Part shown: positions 1 to 7,184 of the stretch, piece after piece | How positions within the stretch are numbered: the first letter of the stretch is position 1 | Layout: each line of letters begins with the position of its first letter | Source: an uncultured Collinsella sp. | GTDB lineage: Bacteria > Actinomycetota > Coriobacteriia > Coriobacteriales > Coriobacteriaceae | Assembly: GCA_938045085.1 (NCBI GenBank) | Contig: CALINZ010000002.1 | Coordinates: forward strand, 1 to 30,000 | DNA: 30,000 nt | Direction of reading: 5' to 3' | Position numbers and translations under genes: made by a program | The notes under the pieces: model-generated | What the model saw: only the letters and a program-made list of their open reading frames with translations | The model's database searches: none | What the model was told of the DNA's origin: nothing

Positions 1-40
1 CTGCAGCGCCGGCAGCCTTAATCCTCGTTTGCAGGCTCAT
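1..40 (-). CDS. Start of a probable Tad pilus ATPase gene (cpaF-like), truncated by window edge
   Basis: An ATG read leftward from position 40 overlaps the cpaE stop codon in an ATGA arrangement, the same tight coupling seen between cpaB and cpaE. The 13 visible codons read MSLQTRIKAAGAA. A GAGGG stretch about nine bases upstream, inside cpaE, could be its ribosome binding site. In Tad loci the gene after cpaE is commonly cpaF/tadA, the secretion ATPase that powers Flp pilus assembly. That identity is inferred from gene order only, because no diagnostic motif is visible in 13 residues. Confidence 0.45.
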   Translation of the reverse strand, partial: MSLQTRIKAAGAA

Positions 41-1689
41 CGCTGATCACCCTCGCGCGACCAGGGAAGGCGGATACGCGGGCGTTCGGTGCGCGTTGCA
101 CGGTCGGCGACCATATCGCTCCAAGGGCCGACGGCGCACCCCAGTTCCACGAGCATCTCGCGCGTGGCCTCGCGCACGCTGGTCGCAAAAGCGCTGGTCT
201 GCCCCACTGCCTCATCAGCGCGCCCAAACGCCATGAGCGCGGCGAGATCCTGCCCGCCATCGGCGATACGAATCTTGGAGCTCAACGCACAGGCAATCTC
301 AAAGCGCATGGCGACGTCCTCGTCTGCCCCGCGCGCACCGAACCGGTTGAACACGGCGCTCATGCGCGTGCGCGGCACACCTACTCGACTTGCCAGTTCA
401 ATGACGCGCGACGCCGATGTCGCGGACGACACCGCAGCATCGCCAACGATCAGGCAACGGTCGCTCGCCGCCACCGCAGCCGCCACGGCGTCGCCCCAAA
501 AGACCGAGGTATCGATAAAGACCACGTCGGATTCGCGACGCAGAACATCAAGCAGTAGCTCCACCGGACATGCCATGAGCTCGGCTTGCTCGGGCGCCGC
601 GACGGGACCCCAGAGCGTAACGCCCGGCGCCACGCGCATCGATGCGGCCACGATATCCGGCTCGGCAAGCGCGCCCGCCACCGACGGCTCGATAAGTGCC
701 GCCATATCGCGCGGAGCATCGACGCCTAACAAGTCGTAAAGGTTTCCAAACATCAGGTCCAGGTCGAGCACGGCGGCACGCAAGCCCAACAGCGACGATG
801 TGTGTGCCATGGTGGCAATGATCGTCGACTTGCCGCAACCGCCCGAACCCGAAATGGCGCAGATGACCGGAGCTCGATGCTGCGGAGCGGCAGCGTCTGC
901 CGGCGGCATCGGAGGCGGCGGGGCGGGCGTCGGTGACAGCGTCCCCGTCTCCCCCGCCGCAACCACACGCTGCGTCCAAGCCGGCATGGCAGCTTGTTCG
1001 GTCTGCGAGGCAGGCTCGTTCTGTGCAATCTGCTCATGCTGCATCAGCGACAACTCGCCGCACCCGGCAAAGCCCTCAACTTCGTCGAGTTCATCCGCCA
1101 GATTCACGCCGTGCACGTATCCCATATCTACAGCCGGGGAGTCGCCAGCATGCTGCGCCGGCTCTCCAGCGTCATCGTATACAAGGGGGTTCCGGGGGCG
1201 CCGACCATGCTCGGCTTCCGCTTTTCCATAATCATCAACACGCGGGCCTCTTGTAGCGCGAGGCGCCCCGGGTTCCCTATCAACAAAAGCATCGGGCTCA
1301 ATCGTCATGCACCGATCGGAATCAACCGCTCCCTCGCCCGCGCGCCCGTTGCCGCATATACTGTGCGCAGCGATGACCTCGGTCGCCCCTGCGCGAAACA
1401 GCCCCTCGATATCCGATGGATCGAGTGCTTCTATCAACACGACCACGCGACTCACGCGGCCTTCGGCCGTCAGGCGCGCAACAGTCTTGCGCACATCTTC
1501 GGTATCAAACAGAGACGCCGCGATGATGGCAGCCCCGCGGCGCGACGGAAACGCCCGCGCCATGGAAACCAGCCCGTCCAGGTCACCCACGCGAAGCACC
1601 TGTGCACCCGTATCACGGCCCTCGACTTCCCGCTGCAACAGCCCGTAATCGCCGCACGCGCAGCACGCAAGCCAGATCGCCTTCATCAC
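37..1689 (-). CDS. cpaE: CpaE/TadZ-like pilus assembly ATPase (MinD/ParA superfamily)
   Basis: This 550-residue protein fits the CpaE/TadZ family, which helps localise the Tad/Flp pilus machinery at the inner face of the membrane. Residues 1-110 resemble a degenerate receiver-like domain. Residues 110-270 are a long, acidic then Pro/Ala-rich linker. Residues 273-540 form a MinD/ParA-type ATPase with P-loop GSGGCGKST (281-289) followed by the DLDLMFGN strand typical of CpaE. The signature lysine that MinD/ParA proteins carry early in the deviant Walker A motif (KGGxGK) is a serine here, while the P-loop lysine (K287) remains. The gene overlaps cpaB by a few bases. GTG at 1689 lies six bases after GGAGG, and an ATG follows immediately at 1686, so the start could shift by one codon. 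Confidence 0.85.
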   Translation of the reverse strand: MMKAIWLACCACGDYGLLQREVEGRDTGAQVLRVGDLDGLVSMARAFPSRRGAAIIAASLFDTEDVRKTVARLTAEGRVSRVVVLIEALDPSDIEGLFRAGATEVIAAHSICGNGRAGEGAVDSDRCMTIEPDAFVDREPGAPRATRGPRVDDYGKAEAEHGRRPRNPLVYDDAGEPAQHAGDSPAVDMGYVHGVNLADELDEVEGFAGCGELSLMQHEQIAQNEPASQTEQAAMPAWTQRVVAAGETGTLSPTPAPPPPMPPADAAAPQHRAPVICAISGSGGCGKSTIIATMAHTSSLLGLRAAVLDLDLMFGNLYDLLGVDAPRDMAALIEPSVAGALAEPDIVAASMRVAPGVTLWGPVAAPEQAELMACPVELLLDVLRRESDVVFIDTSVFWGDAVAAAVAASDRCLIVGDAAVSSATSASRVIELASRVGVPRTRMSAVFNRFGARGADEDVAMRFEIACALSSKIRIADGGQDLAALMAFGRADEAVGQTSAFATSVREATREMLVELGCAVGPWSDMVADRATRTERPRIRLPWSREGDQR

Positions 1690-2345
1690 TCGTCGCCTCC
1701 GCTCTTTTTGCCGCGCGCCGTGGAGGGAATCGTCAAGCTGACCGTTCCCTTGCCCGATGCCCCCAGCAGTTCCTTGACGTCTTCGGGGTCAGCCGCCAGC
1801 GTCACCCATTCGATCTTGCCCTCGCGCGTGGCACCGGAATCTTCACTGGTATCGATCACGTACGCGCCGCACAACCGATCGGTTACGCCGTCTTTTTGCA
1901 CATACACATCCACGTAGCTGCCCACGCCCGTAGCACCGCCGACCGAGTGCTCGGCATCGATCGCCACCGAAACGGCGACCTTGCCCTTAGGCACCTCGAG
2001 CTTGTGACTCTCGGCCTTGGTGTAGACATTGCAGATCACGGCGTTTTTGGGAATACGCGAAGTCGTCACGTCGCCGCGCACCTGGCGCAGCTCGGTCGCC
2101 GCGTCACGCGGCAACAGGCTCGTCAGCCATTCCTGGGTTATGACATTGGTCTCATCGAGGGTCTCGCCCACATCGATATCGCGCGCCGCGACGCATACCT
2201 CGACGCGATCGCCACCGTACTTGGCCAAGGTCTCAGCCTGGACCTGTTCGGCTTGCGAGCGGATCGACGAGCCGTAAACCATGCAGAGCAGAGCAGCGAG
2301 CACGCCCGCGACCAGACTGATAGCGATGCGCTTGCTCTTGTTCAC
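1686..2345 (-). CDS. cpaB: CpaB/RcpC-like Flp pilus assembly protein (SAF domain)
   Basis: The protein has about 219 residues. It has one N-terminal membrane segment (ISLVAGVLAALLCMVYG) followed by an SAF-type domain containing VEVCVAARDIDVGETLDETN, the pattern shared by CpaB/RcpC proteins. These act outside the inner membrane in Flp/Tad pilus biogenesis, probably at the periplasmic side or cell wall. The start chosen is GTG at 2345, because AGAGGAG ends five bases before it; an in-frame ATG at 2360 would place that Shine-Dalgarno sequence inside the gene. The stop overlaps the cpaE start, indicating translational coupling. It is the first visible gene of the pilus operon, and its upstream region carries a TTGACA box and an 11-bp inverted repeat. 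Confidence 0.8.
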   Translation of the reverse strand: MNKSKRIAISLVAGVLAALLCMVYGSSIRSQAEQVQAETLAKYGGDRVEVCVAARDIDVGETLDETNVITQEWLTSLLPRDAATELRQVRGDVTTSRIPKNAVICNVYTKAESHKLEVPKGKVAVSVAIDAEHSVGGATGVGSYVDVYVQKDGVTDRLCGAYVIDTSEDSGATREGKIEWVTLAADPEDVKELLGASGKGTVSLTIPSTARGKKSGGDE

Positions 2346-2442
2346 GGCCGCTCCTCTCATGGCAGTGCCGGGCGAATGCCCGTACCACCATTGTCTGGGC
2401 GGTCAGAGCGCAAAGCGGCGCAATCGCGATCTTGGTTTTCGA

Positions 2443-2507
2443 TGTCAAACCAATCGCTGACCAAAAGCTGACCAGCCCGTCAAGCTCGTGGCAAGGTTTT
2501 GGTCAGC
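2443..2507 (-). promoter_or_regulatory. Candidate cpaB promoter region with 11-bp inverted repeat
   Basis: On the minus strand a perfect TTGACA (2448 to 2443) lies about 100 bases before the cpaB start, but no good -10 is found 16-18 bases further on. Just upstream is a perfect inverted repeat, GCTGACCAAAA (2456-2466) and TTTTGGTCAGC (2497-2507). An extra direct copy of GCTGACCA lies at 2467-2474. The combination of a good -35, a poor -10 and upstream repeats would suit an activator-dependent promoter. That function is inference. Confidence 0.4.
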
Positions 2508-2544
2508 ACGTCAGCAAACTGCATGTTTCGAGGCTTTTCCGCAG

Positions 2545-2580
2545 CAAAAAAGCCGTCTCCCGAACAGTTGGGAGACGGCT
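2545..2580 (-). terminator. Intrinsic terminator of rsgA
   Basis: A perfect 11-bp stem (2551-2561 with 2570-2580, 8-base loop) is followed on the minus strand by a run of T. It begins 17 bases after the rsgA stop codon and separates rsgA from the pilus operon. Confidence 0.9.
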
Positions 2581-2597
2581 GTCATAGGAAAAATCAA

Positions 2598-3782
2598 TTA
2601 CAGATGGACATCGGGATCGAGCATTTGAGCGCTCACGCGCATGGATGACGCCAAGTTTTGGAACGTTTCCAGACGCAGACTGTCGATCTGCCCGGCGTCC
2701 TCGGCCTCGCGAACGGCGCAGCCCGGTTCGTGGGTATGCGTGCAGTCGCCAAACCGGCACGCGTGCGATGCCTCGACAATCTCGGGGAAGGCGCGCGCCA
2801 GACCCCGCTCGTGACCCACGAGCGGTAAGCTGCGCAGGCCCGGGGCATCGGCGATCACGCCGGCGTCGCCCGACAGTGCCACCATCACGCGCGCGACGGT
2901 AGTGTGACGGCCCTGGTCGTCGCGTTCGCGCACACCGCCAGTCGCCAACGTATCGTGGCCCAGCAGCGCATTGAGCAGCGTCGACTTGCCGGCACCCGAC
3001 TCGCCCAGAATCATGGCGCAGCTCCCGGCAGGCACGCAGACACGGACCTCGTCCAGGCCGCGCCCCTCGGCAGAGGACGTCACGATCACGCGCATGTCCG
3101 GACCCACCAGGCGGCGCACGCGGTCCAGATCGCGCTCGAGCTCCTCGGCATCGCAGCGGTCAGCTTTGGTGAGCACCACCACCGGCTCGGCATCGCAGTC
3201 GAGCGCCAACACCAGCGAGCGCGCCACGCGGTCGAGCAGCACCTCACCGGCACCGAGCGCCTGCACGATTAGCACGCTATCCACGTTGGAGCAGAGCACC
3301 TGGCGCTCTCCACGGGCACGGCCGCGCCAACGTTCAAAGCTCGTACGGCGCGGCAGCACGCACTCAATCACGCCCATATCGTGCCCGGGAGCGCGGCGCA
3401 CCGCCACACGGTCGCCCACGGCAGGCAGCAGGACCTCGTCCTCGCCGCGCGACTTGGCAAACCCCACGGCATGCTCGGCGCGGAAGGTATCGTCGGCAGT
3501 CGCCACCAGCGGAAACCCGCGATCCAAGCGCACCACGGCACCCAGCCGCATCTGCTCGGGCTCCTCGACATGTGCGCAAAAGTCGTCAAATGCCGCCTGC
3601 TGAGCTTCATCGACCGGCAGGTCATCGAACGCCGGAACATCCTGCAGCGCGTCAAGTCCCGGCACGTTTGCCAGCAGCTCCTCGGCAGACGCGGGGGCTT
3701 CGGTCGCGAGCTTCCGACGACGATCGCGCTTAGCCCGCGCCCCCGTCGTCTTTTTCTTCGCTTTAGCCTTAGCCTTGCCCAC
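2598..3782 (-). CDS. rsgA: Ribosome small-subunit-dependent GTPase A (RsgA/YjeQ)
   Basis: RsgA is a circularly permuted GTPase that checks late maturation of the 30S ribosomal subunit in the cytoplasm. The G motifs appear in permuted order: G4 TKAD (about residues 205-208), then P-loop GESGAGKST (260-268), then G3 DAPG (312-315). The C-terminal zinc knuckle has the family spacing C-x4-C-x-H-x5-C (about 342-355). An OB-type region precedes the GTPase core. GTG at 3782 was chosen because GGGAGG ends five bases upstream; a TTG at 3803 would bury that site. The N-terminus is Lys/Arg-rich and, with an acidic linker of about 50 residues, makes the protein (394 aa) longer than the usual 290-350. Confidence 0.93.
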   Translation of the reverse strand: MGKAKAKAKKKTTGARAKRDRRRKLATEAPASAEELLANVPGLDALQDVPAFDDLPVDEAQQAAFDDFCAHVEEPEQMRLGAVVRLDRGFPLVATADDTFRAEHAVGFAKSRGEDEVLLPAVGDRVAVRRAPGHDMGVIECVLPRRTSFERWRGRARGERQVLCSNVDSVLIVQALGAGEVLLDRVARSLVLALDCDAEPVVVLTKADRCDAEELERDLDRVRRLVGPDMRVIVTSSAEGRGLDEVRVCVPAGSCAMILGESGAGKSTLLNALLGHDTLATGGVRERDDQGRHTTVARVMVALSGDAGVIADAPGLRSLPLVGHERGLARAFPEIVEASHACRFGDCTHTHEPGCAVREAEDAGQIDSLRLETFQNLASSMRVSAQMLDPDVHL

Positions 3783-3820
3783 AAGCGCCTCCCAGCACCA
3801 CAAATCACAACTGAGCAGGT

Positions 3821-3850
3821 ATTTTAAATCAAAAAGAGCTGGCCGGGCAA
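3821..3850 (-). promoter_or_regulatory. Possible rsgA promoter
   Basis: On the minus strand TTGCCC (3850 to 3845) and TAAAAT (3826 to 3821) are 18 bases apart, about 40 bases before the rsgA start. The -35 lies inside the first copy of the 31-bp tandem duplication. The match to consensus is modest. Confidence 0.35.
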
Positions 3851-3886
3851 AGCCCTAAATCAAAAAGAGCTGGCCGGGCAAAGCCC
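3825..3886. repeat. Perfect 31-bp tandem duplication
   Basis: Positions 3825-3855 and 3856-3886 are identical and directly adjacent. The second copy supplies one arm and the T-tract of the ATPase terminator. The first copy repeats that arm and tract without the partner arm, so it cannot form the same hairpin. It looks like a recent slippage duplication. Confidence 0.95.
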
Positions 3887-3895
3887 GACCAGCTC
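3862..3895 (-). terminator. Intrinsic terminator of the P-type ATPase gene
   Basis: GAGCTGG-C-CGGGC (3867-3879) pairs across a 3-base AAA loop (3880-3882) with GCCCG-A-CCAGCTC (3883-3895), with one mismatch. Read on the minus strand the stem is followed by TTTTT. It lies about 170 bases after the ATPase stop. Confidence 0.8.
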
Positions 3896-3955
3896 ACAAA
3901 CTTTCCCTCAGCCCTTTATCATCCGCGCGGGAGAAAAGCCAGCAAGGATACCGCA

Positions 3956-4050
3956 GGGCCCGCCCGCCGGGAGGGGTTTCCTAAGGGCACATCCCGCAGC
4001 CGCAAAGCGGCGAGGACGTGCCCGTGGAAACCCCGCAGGCGGTCGGGCCC
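3956..4050. repeat. 95-nt imperfect long hairpin in the ATPase 3' UTR
   Basis: Several paired blocks are nested. GGGCCCG (3956-3962) pairs with CGGGCCC (4044-4050). GGGGTTTCC (3973-3981) pairs with GGAAACCCC (4026-4034). GGGCAC (3985-3990) pairs with GTGCCC (4018-4023). GCCGC (3999-4003) pairs with GCGGC (4007-4011). It starts 11 bases after the ATPase stop on the minus strand and has no T-tail. It may be an RNA-stabilising structure or a dispersed palindromic repeat. Confidence 0.75.
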
Positions 4051-4061
4051 GGACAGGAACA

Positions 4062-6743
4062 TTACTCTTTCTCGACCGCGCGCATGATCGCCTTGTAGAT
4101 CTCCATCAGCGGGATGATCAGGAAGGCCAGGCCCAAAGCGGCAAGAACGCCCTTGAGCTCAAGCGTCACAGGGCCGAAGAACATCTCGGCAAGCGTCGGC
4201 TGCACGGTCACGATCACCGTCAGCACCAGTGCCAGCGCGGCGGAAGCCCACAGCCACTTGTTCTGCTTCTTCATGGTGAACAGCGACGCACGACGGCTGC
4301 GCATATTGAAGCAGTGGAAAATCTCGACCATGTTGAGCGTGATGAACGCCATCATCACGCCTTCCTCGTCGGCATTGCCGGCGATCATATCGGCGATGTG
4401 GATGTAGCCCATGTCAAAGTACACGCCCACAAAGAAGCTCGCCAGCACCAGCACGGTGATGATCAGGCCCTGGACCACGCAGTCCAGACCCATATGTCCG
4501 GCAAAGACGCCGTCCTTGGCGTTGCGCGGCTTGCGCTTCATGATGTCGCCCTCGGCATCCTCCATGCCCAGCGCGAGCGCGGGGAAGCAGTCGGTGACCA
4601 GGTTCACCCACAGCAGCTGCACCGGCTGAAAGATGGTAAAGCCGATGAGCGTGGCGATAAACACCGAGAACACCTCGGCAAGGTTGGCCGAAAGCAGGAA
4701 CTGGATGACCTTGCGGATGTTGTCGTAGATGCGGCGCCCCTCTTCGCAGGCACCGATGATGGTGGCGAAGTTGTCGTCGGCAAGTACCATGTCGGCGACG
4801 TTCTTGGTGACGTCGGTACCGGTGATGCCCATGCCCACGCCGATGTCGGCGCGTTTGATGGACGGGGCGTCGTTGACGCCGTCGCCCGTCATGGCCACGA
4901 TCTGGTCGCGTGACTTCCATGCCTCGACGATGCGGGTCTTGTGCTCAGGCTGGACGCGGGCGTACACGCCGTAATCCTCGATGTGTGCGTCGAGTTCCTC
5001 GTCGCTCATGCGATCGAGGTCGGCACCGGTGATAGCCTGGCTGCGATCGGCGACAATGCTCAGCTGCTTGGCGATGGCCACGGCGGTGTCGATGTGGTCG
5101 CCCGTAATCATGACAGTGCGGATGCCGGCGTTGTGGGCCTCGCGGATGGCGTCGGCGACCTCGGGGCGGACCGGGTCGATCATGCCGGACAGGCCGCAGA
5201 AGACCAGGTCGTGCTCGAGCGCAGCGGGGCTGCAGTCGCTCGGAACCTCGGTGTAGGTGCGGCTTGCCAGCGCCAGCACGCGCAGGGCCTCGTCGGCCAT
5301 GGCCTTGTTGGCGGCCACGAGCTCGGCACGACGCTCCTCGGTCAGCGGAACGACCCTGTCGCCGTCGTAGATATGGGTGCACAGGCCGATCACCACGTCG
5401 GGCGCGCCCTTGGTGTACTGCTCGTACTCGCCGTCCAGGGTCTCGACGACCACGGACATCATCTTGCGGCCCGAGTCGAACGGGGCCTCACCCACACGCG
5501 GGTGCTCGGCAGTCAGGCCAGTGAGACCAGCCTTGCCGGCATCGTTGACGAGCGCGCACTCGGTCGGCTCACCCACGGCCTCGCCCAGCTCCTCGTCCCA
5601 CTGGGCGTCGGAGCACAGCGCCATGCCGGCCAGGAACTTCTCCTTAGGCGCAGCGAGCTCGTGCTTGACGACGGTCATCTTGTTTTGGGTAAGGGTACCG
5701 GTCTTGTCCGAGCAGATGGTCTGCGTGCAGCCAAGGGTCTCGACGGCAGAGAGCTTGCGGATGATTGCCTGGCGCTTGGCCATCTTGGTCACGCCAAGCG
5801 ACAGCACGATGGTCACGACGGCGACCAGGCCCTCGGGGATGGCAGCGACGGCGAGCGAGACGGCAACCATAAAGGTATCGAGCAAGGCTGTCGGGTCAGT
5901 GAGGACGTTGCCCACGCCGTGGCGGATGATGTCGACGCCAAAGATGACGACGCAGATGACGATAACCATGATGGTGAGGATGCGGCTGAGCTCGGCAAGC
6001 TTCACCTGCAGCGGCGTGAGCTCTTCCTTGGCCTCGGCCAGAGCGCCGGCGATCTTACCCATCTCGGTGTTCATGCCGGTGCCGACCACGACGGCACGGC
6101 CACGGCCGTACACCACGGTGGAGCCCATGTAGCACATGTTCTTGCGGTCGCCGAGCGGCACGTCGTCGGTGCCGGCGGCGAGCTCGATCACGTTGGCATG
6201 CTTCTCGACGGGCACGGACTCGCCGGTAAGGGCGGCCTCCTCGATCTTCATCGTGGCGCTCTCGAGCACACGGCAGTCGGCCGGGACGGAGTCGCCCGCC
6301 TCGAGCATGATCACATCGCCGGGCACGAGCTCGGCGCTCGGCAGGTGCACGAGCTTGCCGTCGCGCAGCACCTTGGACTGCGCCGCGCTCATCTCCTGCA
6401 GGGCCTCGAGGGCCTCCTCGCTTTTAGCCTCCTGGACCACGCCCAGCACCGAGTTGACGATAACGACGAACATGATGATGGCGACATCGGCAAAGTCCGC
6501 CTCGCCCTTGACCATGCCCGTGAGCGCGCTGATGACGGCGGCAACGATCAGCATGATGACCATGGGGTCGGCCATCTGCTCAAAGAAGCGCTTCCACAAC
6601 GGGGTCTTCTCGGCTTCCTCGAGCTTGTTAGGGCCTGTCTTGGCGAGGCGCGACGACGCCTCGTCGTTGCTCAGGCCGAGGTTCTCATCGACACCTTGGT
6701 CGCTGAGCACCTCCGCCGCGGCGGACAGGTATTCCTTTTGCAT
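4062..6743 (-). CDS. Calcium-translocating P-type ATPase (P2-type)
   Basis: This 893-residue ATP-driven cation pump of the plasma membrane most likely exports Ca2+. It has all P-type landmarks: TGES (173-176), the phosphorylated aspartate D346 in DKTGT, KGAP (445-448) and TGDGVNDAP (619-627). Residues matching the SERCA calcium sites are present: PEG in M4 (303-305), NLAE in M5 (687-690) and NLVTD in M6 (714-718). An N-terminal cation-ATPase domain and a C-terminal membrane domain complete the usual architecture, and the length is normal for bacterial PacL/YloB-type pumps. ATG at 6743 follows AGGAGGGG at about eight bases. A TATGAT box on the minus strand (6796 to 6791) could be its -10, but no clear -35 is seen. 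Mn2+ transport cannot be excluded from sequence. Confidence 0.9.
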   Translation of the reverse strand: MQKEYLSAAAEVLSDQGVDENLGLSNDEASSRLAKTGPNKLEEAEKTPLWKRFFEQMADPMVIMLIVAAVISALTGMVKGEADFADVAIIMFVVIVNSVLGVVQEAKSEEALEALQEMSAAQSKVLRDGKLVHLPSAELVPGDVIMLEAGDSVPADCRVLESATMKIEEAALTGESVPVEKHANVIELAAGTDDVPLGDRKNMCYMGSTVVYGRGRAVVVGTGMNTEMGKIAGALAEAKEELTPLQVKLAELSRILTIMVIVICVVIFGVDIIRHGVGNVLTDPTALLDTFMVAVSLAVAAIPEGLVAVVTIVLSLGVTKMAKRQAIIRKLSAVETLGCTQTICSDKTGTLTQNKMTVVKHELAAPKEKFLAGMALCSDAQWDEELGEAVGEPTECALVNDAGKAGLTGLTAEHPRVGEAPFDSGRKMMSVVVETLDGEYEQYTKGAPDVVIGLCTHIYDGDRVVPLTEERRAELVAANKAMADEALRVLALASRTYTEVPSDCSPAALEHDLVFCGLSGMIDPVRPEVADAIREAHNAGIRTVMITGDHIDTAVAIAKQLSIVADRSQAITGADLDRMSDEELDAHIEDYGVYARVQPEHKTRIVEAWKSRDQIVAMTGDGVNDAPSIKRADIGVGMGITGTDVTKNVADMVLADDNFATIIGACEEGRRIYDNIRKVIQFLLSANLAEVFSVFIATLIGFTIFQPVQLLWVNLVTDCFPALALGMEDAEGDIMKRKPRNAKDGVFAGHMGLDCVVQGLIITVLVLASFFVGVYFDMGYIHIADMIAGNADEEGVMMAFITLNMVEIFHCFNMRSRRASLFTMKKQNKWLWASAALALVLTVIVTVQPTLAEMFFGPVTLELKGVLAALGLAFLIIPLMEIYKAIMRAVEKE

Positions 6744-6955
6744 ATAGAGTCCCCTCCTGGGATTCGGGCCACTCAGCAGATTGATGCCCGATCATAATTC
6801 CCAGGAGAAGGGCAAGGGCTCATCAAGGCTGCCGTGCTGAGCGGCAGTTGATAGTGGGGCTATGGTACCCCAAAGCGGCGCGTCTAGCCAAAACATTCCA
6901 ATTGGAAACACGGCTCGAGTGCAACGATGCAGACCGTGTGATGCTCAACATTGAT

Positions 6956-7058
6956 AAAACGTTTTTGCTTCGGTGCATCATCAAACTGAAATATCGCCCA
7001 GATAGCAGCGGTTAGAACGGTTGGTAAAGTTTTTGCATATACCGTTTTTCCGCAAAAA
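6956..7058. promoter_or_regulatory. Candidate operator region upstream of pyk
   Basis: The 441-base gap 6744-7184 between the divergent ATPase and pyk genes holds no gene I can support. It contains the palindrome AAAACGTTTT (6956-6965), with the central CG typical of LacI-family operators, and three copies of TTTTTGC: 6962-6968, 7030-7036, and an inverted one at 7052-7058. The last two form a TTTTTGC-N15-GCAAAAA inverted repeat. Regulatory use is inference. Confidence 0.35.
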
Positions 7059-7115
7059 ATGAACTTCTAATTCGGCATACGGTCGATTTTTGGGGGTATT
7101 CGGTCGTCATTTCGT

Positions 7116-7121
7116 TATAAT
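7116..7121 (+). promoter_or_regulatory. -10 box (TATAAT) of the pyk promoter
   Basis: A perfect TATAAT lies 64 bases before the pyk start codon. The -35 position holds only weak matches, so the promoter may rely on an activator or on the A/T-rich upstream DNA. Confidence 0.5.
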
Positions 7122-7184
7122 CAACTCAGTTTTATTTCTTATGGTTTATCTATCAGCGCAAGACGATGTCAGATGGAGGTCTGA

